A stretch of 64,000 nucleotides of DNA from NCBI GenBank assembly GCA_000158155.1, contig DS999409.1, forward strand, positions 107,101 to 171,100, in the 5' to 3' direction. The stretch is from a gamma proteobacterium NOR5-3. GTDB lineage: Bacteria; Pseudomonadota; Gammaproteobacteria; Pseudomonadales; Halieaceae. The translations under genes and the position numbers were made by a program. The notes under the pieces are model-generated. The model had not been told where the DNA came from, did no database searches, and saw nothing but the letters and a program-made list of their open reading frames with translations. Shown piece after piece: positions 43,645-52,348 of this stretch (position 1 is its first letter; every line of letters starts with the position of its first letter).

Positions 43645-43738
43645 ATGGTTGAGCATGCCTTGGTTACACATCAGCACTTTAAACGACGCCGGGCCTGTGC
43701 GCCGACGAGGGTATTCTGAAATGCGGTGTTTTTAAGCA

Positions 43739-45130
43739 TCAGTAGCCCCATTGTACGCAGAGCAATAGCAAGATCATGGCCGTCACGATGTAGATGGCCC
43801 ACAGCGGCAAGATGAATCTCGCCCAGCTGCTCCAGCTCACTTCGGCTGTCCCCAGGTAAGCCAGCAAGGTACCCGAGGTGGGAGTCAGCATATTGGTTAT
43901 ACCGTTACCAAACAAAAAAGCTACCACTGTTGTTTGTGGCGACACGCCCGACAGCTGACCGATGGGTCCCATGATTGGCATGCTGACAGCGGCCTGCCCC
44001 GAAGTGGACGGGATCAAAAAGTCCAACAGCAGCTGACAAAAGAACATACCCAGAGCGGATATGCTGGGATTATCCTGCCCGATCATCAAAACCAGACTAT
44101 GGACTACCGAATCGAGAATTTTTCCTTTTTCCAATGTGATGGCGACCGCCGAAGCCACGCCGATAAGAAAGCTGGCCAGCAACACTTTTTTCATGCCTGA
44201 TACAAAAGCGTCAGCCGACCCATTGAGGCCCAAACCGCTACAGGCTGCAAGGATCATGCATAAACCGATGTAGTACGCGCTGAGTGACTGATGCTTCCAA
44301 CCCCATTGCGTCGAGGCGAATACCAGCCCACCGATACCCGCCAACAGAATCAAAAGCATCGATAAATGCCGCGCGCTCAGCGCGGCCCCCGAAAACCCTA
44401 AATCGACATCCGTTGACCGGGCATGCCTGCGAATGACGTAGCAGAGAAACCCGATGCCAAGAGCCAGAAACACCAGATAGAAATAAAAGCGTACCAGCGC
44501 GCCGCTGAAAATTGGCAGATCGACCAGAGGCTGCGCGATGGTCAGCGGCAGAGGGTTGGTTACCGAAGCCAGATAACCCGCCTTTACCGATATAGTGACA
44601 ATGGCAAAGCCAATGATAGGTGAGAGCCCGAGCCTTTTAGCCATGGCCACCATTAAAGGAATCACCAATAAATACTCTGAGGCGAGGCCCAAAAAAGAGC
44701 TGCCGGCTGAGAAGACGGTCATCAGCAGAATGACGAGAACGTAGACATTGCCCTTAACCAGGCCCAGTAAGCGCTCCAGTCCCGCATCAATGGTTCCTGA
44801 GTCACGCAGAATTCCGAACATCCCTCCGATAATCAGGACCATAAAAATGAGACCGGAGCCCCTCTCCAGCCCTTCTGGAATGGATAAAAGTACCCCCGAG
44901 AGGCTTACGGGTTTTGCGGTATCACTTGCGGTTTCGACGTTACTGTCAAACAGGGCGGCAAGGGATACGTCCTTCTCAAGCACCTCATAGCTGCCGGGCA
45001 CCACCAGTCGGCCATTTCTGTCGAATTCGCCAGAGTCCAAGACATAGCTCAGTCCCATTGCGAGCAGGAGGATGCCAAGCAATATGATGATAGGGTTGAG
45101 GGCTTTCTTATCGTCTTTGAGCTGTTCCAT
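43739..45130 (-). CDS. YfcC/DcuC-family transporter
   Basis: A 463-residue polytopic protein of 12 or so membrane helices. GLIFMVLIIGGMFGILRDSGTID, SFLGLASEYLLVIPL, VTNPLPLTIAQPLVDLPIFSG, LLLDFLIPSTSGQAAVSMPI and NGITNMLTPTSGTLLAYLG fit the YfcC branch of the DcuC/IT superfamily, whose members are thought to move amino acids or dicarboxylates. It lies 43 bp downstream of an N-formylglutamate amidohydrolase on the same strand, so a glutamate or related amino acid is a plausible substrate. Confidence 0.83.
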   Translation of the reverse strand: MEQLKDDKKALNPIIILLGILLLAMGLSYVLDSGEFDRNGRLVVPGSYEVLEKDVSLAALFDSNVETASDTAKPVSLSGVLLSIPEGLERGSGLIFMVLIIGGMFGILRDSGTIDAGLERLLGLVKGNVYVLVILLMTVFSAGSSFLGLASEYLLVIPLMVAMAKRLGLSPIIGFAIVTISVKAGYLASVTNPLPLTIAQPLVDLPIFSGALVRFYFYLVFLALGIGFLCYVIRRHARSTDVDLGFSGAALSARHLSMLLILLAGIGGLVFASTQWGWKHQSLSAYYIGLCMILAACSGLGLNGSADAFVSGMKKVLLASFLIGVASAVAITLEKGKILDSVVHSLVLMIGQDNPSISALGMFFCQLLLDFLIPSTSGQAAVSMPIMGPIGQLSGVSPQTTVVAFLFGNGITNMLTPTSGTLLAYLGTAEVSWSSWARFILPLWAIYIVTAMILLLLCVQWGY

Positions 45131-45173
45131 AAGTCGTTCTACTTTTTATGACTTAGTGCGAAATCTTTTTGCT

Positions 45174-46019
45174 TCAGGCCGCTGCGTGCCTGACAAAATC
45201 CGCTATCTGTTGGCTTATGGTACACAAGTCTTTTTTGAGAGCCGCGTAGTTTTCGTTGGGCGAAAATTTCTGTTCATCCATGTAAAGCGCGCGGTTGAGT
45301 TCTATCTGCATGCTGTGACGATTGTTTCTCACATCGCCGTAGTGACGCACGAGGTAGCCGCCTTTGTAGGGCGAGTTGCGAACCACACTGTATCCAAGTC
45401 GAACAAACGCCTGCTCAATCATGTCGACGAAGTCTGCTCCTGCGCTGTGGCCATCGTTATCACCCAGGACCACATCGGGGCGCAGTGCGCCGCTATCAAT
45501 ATTCATAGCGTTGCCGCGGGATTTCATGGAATGACAGTCAATATGCCACACGCCAGAAAACTGCTGACGCAGCGCGTCCAGCGTTGACTGGAGTTGCTGG
45601 TGGTAGGGTTCGTGGTACTGCTGGATGCGAGCGTGAATCTCAGGCAATGCAAATCGGGACTCATACATGGTTACGCCGGGCAGGGCGAGTCGGCGTATCA
45701 GGCCCATGCCGCGCTCGCTGTAAGCTGTCGGATTAATGCCGTCCAACGGGCCGTCCAAAAGCAAAGGGTCGATGTCGTCTGGCGCGCGATTCAGGTCTAT
45801 GTACATGCGCGAGTAAAGTGCGTGCAGCAGGTGTCCCCCGGCGCTGGGCACGCTACCCCAAAGGTCATCAATGAACAGGTCGCAGCCAGTACGCAGCTGG
45901 CTGGAGGCAACGCGAGACACAAAGTCTGACGGGAATAGCCGCCCACTATGCGGGGAATCGAATACCAGAGGCAGTCGACAGCTGTCCTGGGGCGCCTCAA
46001 AAACGAAGGTATCAGTCAT
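45174..46019 (-). CDS. N-formylglutamate amidohydrolase
   Basis: A 281-residue M14-related zinc amidohydrolase. LVFDSPHSGRLFPSDF, DLFIDDLWGSVPSAGGHLLHALYS (split), YIDLNRAPDDIDPLLLDG and WHIDCHSMKS (zinc ligands and catalytic region) are the family signatures. It releases formate and glutamate from N-formylglutamate, the last step of the alternative histidine route, or acts on related N-formyl amino acids. No hut genes are nearby, so the role may be scavenging of N-formyl peptides, with the linked YfcC transporter. The start is ATG 46019 (46040 TTG also possible). Confidence 0.85.
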   Translation of the reverse strand: MTDTFVFEAPQDSCRLPLVFDSPHSGRLFPSDFVSRVASSQLRTGCDLFIDDLWGSVPSAGGHLLHALYSRMYIDLNRAPDDIDPLLLDGPLDGINPTAYSERGMGLIRRLALPGVTMYESRFALPEIHARIQQYHEPYHQQLQSTLDALRQQFSGVWHIDCHSMKSRGNAMNIDSGALRPDVVLGDNDGHSAGADFVDMIEQAFVRLGYSVVRNSPYKGGYLVRHYGDVRNNRHSMQIELNRALYMDEQKFSPNENYAALKKDLCTISQQIADFVRHAAA

Positions 46020-46083
46020 TGCTTGGTTATCGCTTTCCAAGGCCCGCTGTGGTTCAGTTTAAAAATGCCCGACGCCTGTATAG

Positions 46084-46575
46084 CTAGGCGGCTCCCAGAA
46101 AGTCCCGCTTGCCAATCACCACGCCGTTATGACGCAGAATGTTGTAGGCGGTGGTCATGTGAAAATAGAAATTTGGCGCCGCGAAGTTACTGAGATAGGC
46201 AGAACCTATAAATCTTGCCTCTTCGGGCCCGAACTTTAGAACGACCTCTCGTTCTTCGGCGCCCTCGAACCCGGCTTCGGGCACTGACTCCATAAACGCT
46301 ATGGTTTTGCTGATACGTTCCTGAAGTTCGTCGAAGGTCGTCTCGGTATCTTCAAAAACAGGGTTCTCAGTCTCCGACAGTCGCGCTGCAAGGCCCTTGG
46401 CCGTATCGCAGGCAATCAGGACGTTGCGGATTAGGTTCAGCATGTCTGGAAAGAGCCTGGCGTTGAGTAAAACGTCTGGATCAATGCCCCGATCATCACA
46501 GTGGGTCACGGCCGTTTTTAATATGGCCGCAAGGCTGCGCAGTGAGTGGGTATAGCTGGAGACTGGAGATTGCAT
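46084..46575 (-). CDS. DUF1993 family protein
   Basis: A 163-residue helical protein. ILKTAVTHCDDRGIDPDVLLNARLFPDMLNL and TFDELQERISKTIAFMESV (quoted in parts) plus NFYFHMTTAYNILRHNGVVIG are the DUF1993 (DinB-like four-helix bundle) signatures. Metal ligands as in DinB proteins are not certain (His in YFHMTTAYNILRH). Function is unknown across the family. It is not obviously in an operon with its neighbours. Confidence 0.8.
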   Translation of the reverse strand: MQSPVSSYTHSLRSLAAILKTAVTHCDDRGIDPDVLLNARLFPDMLNLIRNVLIACDTAKGLAARLSETENPVFEDTETTFDELQERISKTIAFMESVPEAGFEGAEEREVVLKFGPEEARFIGSAYLSNFAAPNFYFHMTTAYNILRHNGVVIGKRDFLGAA

Positions 46576-46678
46576 GGAAGAGATCCTTTTTTAAAAGACG
46601 AGCGTTTGTTCGGCAGTCTTAGGGCGCGTTTAGAAGTGCAGAAGTATGTCACTAAATAGAAACTTCATGACGAAGTAT

Positions 46679-47314
46679 TTAGCGGCCCTGCAAGATGAGC
46701 CACAGTCCGACGGCGATCATCAACGTGCCTGCAACGCGGTTGATGATTGCGACGTTTCCTCGATGCCTTAGAACCTTTCCTAGTGCTTTGCCTCCCACCG
46801 CATAGAGAGTCATGCAAAGCAGCTCACAAAGCACAATGACCAGCAAAATCACCGCAAAGTGCGCATTTAGCAGATGTCCGCCGGTTAGCAAAAACGGCGG
46901 CAAAAGGGCCATAAAAAATGCCCAGCCCTTGGGGTTGGCTATGGCGGTGACAAACCCCTGCGTCACGAGTGATCGTCGGCTCACCGCCAAAGTACCTGCG
47001 AGGGCTTCGGCGTGTATTGCCATGCTGCCGCGAGAGCGCCACATTTGCAGTCCCAGCCAGCCCATGTACAAACCACCCAAGAGTGTAAACACCGTGAATA
47101 CGCGGGGATACCGGAGCATCAGGCTGGCGACGCCGATACCGCTAAGCGTCGAGACTATGGCAACACCGGTAACCTCTCCCGCCATCATCCAGGCAGTGCG
47201 TCGCAGTCCTACGCTCATGCCCAGAGTCATGGCCAAGGTCATGCACATACCTGGCGTTGCCGAGATCAGTAGCATCGTGGGTATGAACAGTAATATTTTG
47301 GTCGGGTCGATCAT
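46679..47314 (-). CDS. LysE-family amino-acid exporter
   Basis: A 211-residue six-helix membrane protein: LLFIPTMLLISATPGMCMTLAM is the LysE N-terminal signature with the conserved TPG, and GFVTAIANPKGWAFFMALLPPF is the second-repeat signature with NPK. Substrates of the family are lysine, arginine, homoserine and related amino acids. Its start overlaps the amidase stop by 4 nt (ATGA), so amidase and exporter are co-translated. The amidase may release an amino acid that is then kept in check by the exporter. Confidence 0.87.
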   Translation of the reverse strand: MIDPTKILLFIPTMLLISATPGMCMTLAMTLGMSVGLRRTAWMMAGEVTGVAIVSTLSGIGVASLMLRYPRVFTVFTLLGGLYMGWLGLQMWRSRGSMAIHAEALAGTLAVSRRSLVTQGFVTAIANPKGWAFFMALLPPFLLTGGHLLNAHFAVILLVIVLCELLCMTLYAVGGKALGKVLRHRGNVAIINRVAGTLMIAVGLWLILQGR

Positions 47315-48867
47315 GGAAGGAGTTGTGCCTGACGTGAAGTAGGGGGGCGTTCTACAAGCACCGGGCGCCGCTCAAGAAAATCGGTCACCGCTTCGTACGC
47401 AGCGGCAAAGCCCAGTACGCGGCTGTCATCGCCATAGGGCCCCATCACCTGTAGCCCCATAGGTCGAAGCTGATCATCGAATCCCGCCGGTACATTGATT
47501 GCCGGAATGCCCGGAATACTTGCGGGTATCACGACCTCCATCCAGCGGTGATAGCTGTCCATTGCCCGCCCGTTGACTGAACTTGGCCAGTGCACGTTTT
47601 TGTCAAAAGGAAAAACCTGTGCGCTGGGCAGAATCAGGAAGTCGTAAATCCCGAATAGTCTGTTTAACTCGGCGTACCAGCGTGATTGCGTGGACTTCGC
47701 TGCGTCGATGTCTTTGGCCGACAGTGCATAGGATTGTTCGATCTCCCATTGCAGCTCCGGTTTAAGTAGTGGGCGACGGGCGGGGTCTTCGTACAACTCA
47801 CGCTTACCTACGCGAGACAGGTTGCGTAGTGTTAGCCAGCAGTGCCAGAGTTCGGCCATGTTAAATTCAGGCGTGACTTGATCTACCATCGCACCTGCGT
47901 CCCTCATCGTGGCCAACGACGATTCGCATAGCTCAAGGACGCCTGGTTCCATTGCCAGATAGCCGTCAAAGTCACCAAGCCAGCCGAGTCTCAGGCCGTT
48001 TAGTTCGAGGGACTCGCCCGTCTTGATGTTTCTGGCGGCGGACCACAGTGCCTGTGGTGCATCTTTGTTGAGTTCCACTAGCAGAGTGCGCATTAGAGCG
48101 ATCGTATCCCGGGTGTTGCGGCCCATGGGCCCCCCGGTCGCGAGGTCTCGGGTGAAGGGGTCATTGCTGCCCAGCAAGCCGGCGCTGGGTCGAAACCCAA
48201 TAACATTGTTGAAAGCACCTGGGTTGCGAAGGGAGCCCATCATGTCACTGCCGTCCGCCACGGGGAGCATGTGTGTGCCGAGACCGGCCGCAGCACCGCC
48301 GCTGGAGCCGCCCGCAGTCAGATCGGGGTTCCAGGCGCTCCCGGTTACGCCGTAAACCGGGTTGTAGGTTTGGGAGCCCAGCCCAAACTCGGGTGTGTTG
48401 GTCTTGCCGATAAAAATCGCACCGGCGCGACGAATGCTCGCAGGGAGAGGGTCGTCTTCCACCGCAACGTTGTCGCGAAACAGCGGCGAACCGTAGGTCA
48501 CGGGCATATCGGCGACGGCTTCCAGGTCTTTAACCGCATGAGGCATGCCGTGCATCCAGCCACGGTAGATGCCCCGGGCTAGTTCCTGGTCGGCGGCACG
48601 TGCTTCTTTTAACAGCAGGTTGCTATCACGCAGCGCGACAATAGCATTGTAGGTCGGGTTGTAGCGGTGGATGTGCGCAAGATAAGCAGACATGACTTCT
48701 TCGCTGCTTAACAGTTTCATTCTGATCGCCAGCGATAGCTCTGTGGCGTCAAGGTCTGTGATCTGCGCGGGCAGGCTTGCTGCGAAAGATCGCGCCACAG
48801 AGGCGGTGGGAAGTGTCAGTAGGGCGCCCAGGCCTGCGCCGGCTGCTAGAAATTCTCGTCGTTTCAT
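47311..48867 (-). CDS. Amidase with Tat-type signal (amidase-signature family)
   Basis: A 518-residue enzyme with MKRREFLAAGAGLGALL, which looks like a twin-arginine signal (RRE-F) though the second arginine context is short. Amidase-signature motifs: PHAVKDLEAVADMPVT (Lys), TAGGSSGGAAAGLG (Ser loop), DGSDMMGSLRNPG (nucleophile Ser) and FLILPSAQVFPF near the end. This differs from the amidase at 35088 and is not its recent copy. Possible folded export implies a periplasmic amide-hydrolysing role. It overlaps the LysE exporter start. Confidence 0.88.
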   Translation of the reverse strand: MKRREFLAAGAGLGALLTLPTASVARSFAASLPAQITDLDATELSLAIRMKLLSSEEVMSAYLAHIHRYNPTYNAIVALRDSNLLLKEARAADQELARGIYRGWMHGMPHAVKDLEAVADMPVTYGSPLFRDNVAVEDDPLPASIRRAGAIFIGKTNTPEFGLGSQTYNPVYGVTGSAWNPDLTAGGSSGGAAAGLGTHMLPVADGSDMMGSLRNPGAFNNVIGFRPSAGLLGSNDPFTRDLATGGPMGRNTRDTIALMRTLLVELNKDAPQALWSAARNIKTGESLELNGLRLGWLGDFDGYLAMEPGVLELCESSLATMRDAGAMVDQVTPEFNMAELWHCWLTLRNLSRVGKRELYEDPARRPLLKPELQWEIEQSYALSAKDIDAAKSTQSRWYAELNRLFGIYDFLILPSAQVFPFDKNVHWPSSVNGRAMDSYHRWMEVVIPASIPGIPAINVPAGFDDQLRPMGLQVMGPYGDDSRVLGFAAAYEAVTDFLERRPVLVERPPTSRQAQLLP

Positions 48868-49218
48868 GGGTGGGGCCCTAAGCTTGTTGTTCTGACTGAA
48901 GCTCAGGATAGGGGGTGTTGCACTGCGATATCAATCGATACGGGCTGGTGGGTTTAGGCGTCAGCTTACGCTCAGCAATTCCAAACCCGAGCGTCTTGGG
49001 GCCTATTGAAAAATCTCGGGAAGTACCCACAAGCCCTTTTAATCGCGGGTAAACTCATCTTTGCGCTCCACCATAGACAGGTCAAGGCCTCGATAGTAAT
49101 CGGGGTTATCACCAATCCATCTGAGATACTCATCGTCATCAGCGAGAGTGACCTGCAGTAAGAACAGGGTGTATTCGCTCCGCGTAGCTACGCAGGCCTG
49201 GGTATTCGTTATCCCCGC
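48868..49218. other. 351-bp gap after truD and before the amidase
   Basis: Between the amidase start (48867) and the truD stop (49219). No gene with a normal start is seen. In the truD frame, directly after its TAA, an open stretch of about 58 codons runs to TAA at 49039-49041 and ends in protein-like residues (DEYLRWIGDNPDYYRGL, then DLSMVERKDEFTRD) but has no ATG, GTG or TTG before the last eleven codons. It may be a gene remnant. The rest is low-complexity intergenic sequence with no clear terminator. Confidence 0.4.
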
Positions 49219-50199
49219 TTATTCCGCCGCTACACACAGCTCCCGCAGCACCGCTGTAGCGAAGGTACCTCTATCCAGAGTAAAGGAGAGAGTCAGGCCG
49301 ATCTCGTTGATCTCGCTAGATAGATCTCGAACCGGTAATCGGAGGCTCCGAGAACCCGGTTCAACTCTGGCTTTGCCTAGCGCATTTTGCCAATTCTCAG
49401 GTCCGATTTTCGAGCCATCGCCGGCCAGAACGCCCGCCGGGTGTACGTCCATCTCCTTGCACCTCCGCTGCAAGTCCTCGTCTATCTCCGGAACGTCGAA
49501 GACACTGCCGGTGCCATCCAGGTTTGCCAGATCACCGATGACAAACTGGTTCCACGTGCCTTCCTGAACGCGTTTGGCGAGCACTTCGTTAAACAGGAAT
49601 GACCTAATTGTCGATATCGCAAGACTCCGCTTGTGGCGAGGCAGGCGTCTGCCTGACGACCAATCGTTTGCGAGGCGGAGGTTGCCGCCGTCTCGCCCAA
49701 AGCGTTGCTCTCCGAAGTAGTTGGGCACGCCTTCGCTTTTAATTACTGCAAGGCGCTTCTCCATTGCGGCAATGTCGGGTCTTTCGTCCAGACGTAACAG
49801 GATTCGAAATGTGTTGGCCCTGTGTGCACCGCGTCGCAGCTTCCTCAGGTGCCGTTGCACATCAAGGACTTGTACGCCCTCGACATCCAGCTGCTCCCAG
49901 ACCGGCGCGTTCCAGCGCGGAATACTGAACCATTGCTTCGTCACGGCGTTTCGATCTTTTAAGCCGGCGTAGCCAATGTCTTTGGCGGGCACATTGGCGA
50001 ACAAGGCAAGCTGCTGAGCAACCCACTCGGTGTTCGCACCAGTCTTTTCGATCCATAAATAGTCGTGCTCGCCGTCGCCACTGAATTCCCAGCCTAGTTG
50101 CTCCGTGACCTGAAAGTCTTGGGGGACGGTACGAAGCCCTGCTACAAACAAGGGTGGACCGTGCGCCCGAGGCCAGTTCGGCAAATCCACTGAGCTCAC
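49219..50199 (-). CDS. truD: tRNA pseudouridine(13) synthase
   Basis: A 326-residue TruD. DYLWIEKTGANTEWVAQQLA, DIGYAGLKDRNAVTKQWFSI with catalytic Asp82, VPNYFGEQRFGRDGGN and IRSFLFNEVLAKRV are the family signatures. It makes pseudouridine 13 in tRNA-Glu. The length is slightly short of the E. coli protein (about 349). The start is ATG 50199, 12 bp after the creatininase-like stop, so both genes belong to one transcript. A second pseudouridine synthase (truC) is at 31415. Confidence 0.92.
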   Translation of the reverse strand: MSSVDLPNWPRAHGPPLFVAGLRTVPQDFQVTEQLGWEFSGDGEHDYLWIEKTGANTEWVAQQLALFANVPAKDIGYAGLKDRNAVTKQWFSIPRWNAPVWEQLDVEGVQVLDVQRHLRKLRRGAHRANTFRILLRLDERPDIAAMEKRLAVIKSEGVPNYFGEQRFGRDGGNLRLANDWSSGRRLPRHKRSLAISTIRSFLFNEVLAKRVQEGTWNQFVIGDLANLDGTGSVFDVPEIDEDLQRRCKEMDVHPAGVLAGDGSKIGPENWQNALGKARVEPGSRSLRLPVRDLSSEINEIGLTLSFTLDRGTFATAVLRELCVAAE

Positions 50200-50211
50200 C
50201 CTGGCGCTTCC

Positions 50212-51000
50212 TTATTGATTCAGTTCGGATTTGATCTGGGCGACCGCTGCAGCTACCGCTATCTCGAATCCGACTTCACCAAGCTCCGGGGTGGAGAGGG
50301 TTGGATCGCCGATGACACCGTCAATTTCAAATCCCTTGCCAGGCTCCATCGTATCCACTCTGACATACTCAGGAGCGACATAAAGGAGCGTCGACGTGTC
50401 ATGCAGACCAGCGTGAACGCCGATTTGTGACTCACTGAATCCTTTTGACGCCAGGTAGTTGCGGTATCCGGGGTCGTCATACCAGGCTGAAACGTGCAGC
50501 ACAGTTATGCCCTCGGACTGCCATGCGTTATTGAGCAGGTTCGCTACGGCTTTCATGCCCGCCTGATTGCCGCCGCTGTCGCCAATAAGCAGGATTTTCT
50601 TAAAGCCATGGGCTTTCAGACTTCTGGCAGTATGCTCCAGCAGGGACTGAAAAACGTCTTCGGGAATGGTGATGGTTCCCGGGAACAACATGTGCCCGGA
50701 AGGTGGGTCGATGTTACCCTCGGGAACGTGAACAATGACTGGAGCCACCAGTGTCTTGCCCAGTTTCCTGGCTATCGCATCTGCTCCCGCGTTCATCCTG
50801 TATTTGTGTTTACCCAGCACCACATGCGGACCGTTCTGCTCAGTGCCTGCGGTAGGAATGATGACGGTGTCAGTCCCTCCATCTAACAGTGCGCGAACTT
50901 CGGTCCAGGTCAGGTCTTCTAGAAATACCGTATCGGGAGTTTGTGAAAAACAAAGAGCGGGAATAAGTAGAAGTAAGAAAACAGATCGGGTAAGAAGCAT
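50212..51000 (-). CDS. Exported creatininase-family amidohydrolase
   Basis: A 262-residue protein with a Sec signal (VFLLLLIPALCFSQTP). TAGTEQNGPHVVLGKHKYRM matches the creatininase metal box (E...HxxxxxK with EQNGPH), and LIGDSGGNQAGMKAVANLL the Gly-Gly-Asn box; GVHAGLHDTSTLLYVAPE is the last signature. Family members include creatininase and mycofactocin MftE, which hydrolyse cyclic amides. A periplasmic location is unusual; many family members are cytosolic. It is upstream of truD in the same operon. Confidence 0.85.
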   Translation of the reverse strand: MLLTRSVFLLLLIPALCFSQTPDTVFLEDLTWTEVRALLDGGTDTVIIPTAGTEQNGPHVVLGKHKYRMNAGADAIARKLGKTLVAPVIVHVPEGNIDPPSGHMLFPGTITIPEDVFQSLLEHTARSLKAHGFKKILLIGDSGGNQAGMKAVANLLNNAWQSEGITVLHVSAWYDDPGYRNYLASKGFSESQIGVHAGLHDTSTLLYVAPEYVRVDTMEPGKGFEIDGVIGDPTLSTPELGEVGFEIAVAAAVAQIKSELNQ

Positions 51001-51152
51001 TCGTGTGTCTCTAGGCTGGGATGCCGTCGCAGCGTAACCAAGTAGTAGTCCGGTGGCCAGAGCGCGCTGAGCTTAATTCGGTAAGGCTCAGAAGTGGAAC
51101 ATATTGTGCCCAGGTGTCGTGGCACAGTTTCTGTTGTGCCGTCGCTCATAGC

Positions 51153-52139
51153 TTAAAGATGGATCTCGTTAAAGGGCGAACTGAGTTGTCGAAAGTGGGC
51201 CAGCTTGACGTCCAGGCCCAGATTCTTGGTTTTTTTCAGGGCGTTCTCAATTGCCTGGGCGATCCATAAGTCATCGTTGCCGAAGACTCCGCCACCGAGC
51301 ATGGTGAGCCACACTCTGCCCGTTCCTGTGCCTTTGTCTCTATCGATTGCTGCGGCAAGCAGTGTCGCCTCGTAAGCGGCATCGAGCACCATTGTGGCGA
51401 GACCCTGCCAAAGATGACGCGGTAGTGACGAGTAACCACAGGAAACCGCTGAGCAAAATGCCTGGCTTATCTGATGGGGGTTTTCCTGAACCGTAAATCG
51501 CTTGGAAAACGTGACATCAACGCCGGTTTGAACACCGATGCGGACATGGCCCATTAAGTCTTCCAGAGCACCGTGTTGCAAAGCGGCATCGAGCGCGATG
51601 AGTTGTTCGGCGGTGCTGTCGATGTAGCCGTTCTTGACGGTCCAGTAAGGACCGCCGGTGAGCTTTTGCTCAAGCGTGGCTAGATTGTTGATTTGCCGGT
51701 CTGCCCGTTGTCCTGACTGTTTATCAACCGGCGCGAAGTAGTTTCTGAACACGGTGGCGGGCGCCGCTGCCAACGCACATGCCGGTCCCTGTGTCTTATC
51801 GAAAGCGTAGGTCGTTACGCCTGATTCCGGGGTCACTTCGGGACCGGGGAATTCCAGCGTATTAAATTGAGAGGCAACTTGAAACATATCCCCGGCGTTG
51901 TTGGGATCAGCCTGCACATCGAGGATATCGTCCACGACGATGTGTTCCAGGACGGATTTTGAGGCCGAAGAGCGCGCAGCAGAACGAAGCGTTGCGAGCG
52001 TGGGCGTAGAAAATTTACCGATCAAAAAACGCCGATCATTAGCTTTGGATACAAGGGTCTGGTTGTCCACATAGAACTGCCGCTGCGTCCATTCCCAGTC
52101 ACCTTCTGGAAATCCGAACAAGGTTTCAAACCAATCCAT
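51153..52139 (-). CDS. Conserved protein of unknown function, possibly macrodomain-like
   Basis: A 328-residue protein with no signal peptide. It has DDILDVQADPNNAGDMFQVASQFNTLEF, PAATVFRNYFAP and WLTMLGGGVFGNDDLWIAQAI (quoted in parts). The 'NNAGDMFQVASQ' start and the late GGGVFGN loop recall the nucleotide-binding loops of macrodomains and PARG-like proteins, which bind or cleave ADP-ribose. The link is my inference from short loops. The gene stands alone between the creatininase operon and the DUF885 gene. Possible alternative: a new family restricted to a few bacteria and protists. Confidence 0.65.
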   Translation of the reverse strand: MDWFETLFGFPEGDWEWTQRQFYVDNQTLVSKANDRRFLIGKFSTPTLATLRSAARSSASKSVLEHIVVDDILDVQADPNNAGDMFQVASQFNTLEFPGPEVTPESGVTTYAFDKTQGPACALAAAPATVFRNYFAPVDKQSGQRADRQINNLATLEQKLTGGPYWTVKNGYIDSTAEQLIALDAALQHGALEDLMGHVRIGVQTGVDVTFSKRFTVQENPHQISQAFCSAVSCGYSSLPRHLWQGLATMVLDAAYEATLLAAAIDRDKGTGTGRVWLTMLGGGVFGNDDLWIAQAIENALKKTKNLGLDVKLAHFRQLSSPFNEIHL

Positions 52140-52348
52140 TGTTGGTCTCCTTAATGTCTAAATCCATAGTAAGGGATCAAAAGCGCGGGAGCATAATAGC
52201 CCTGAAGTTAGCCGTCCGTTTTTTGTTTAGCATATACCGAGTAAACTCCTGCTCGGCTGTAAATGACTGTTCTGCATAGCATCCTACAGACATATTTTCT
52301 TGCCTAATATCTCGTTTCCCCATTCCTACATAGCTAAGGCCCGACTCC

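Noticed and set aside
47311..48867. Recent duplicate of the amidase at 35088
   Set aside because: The two share only the amidase-signature motifs; the N-termini, spacing and Ser loops differ widely.
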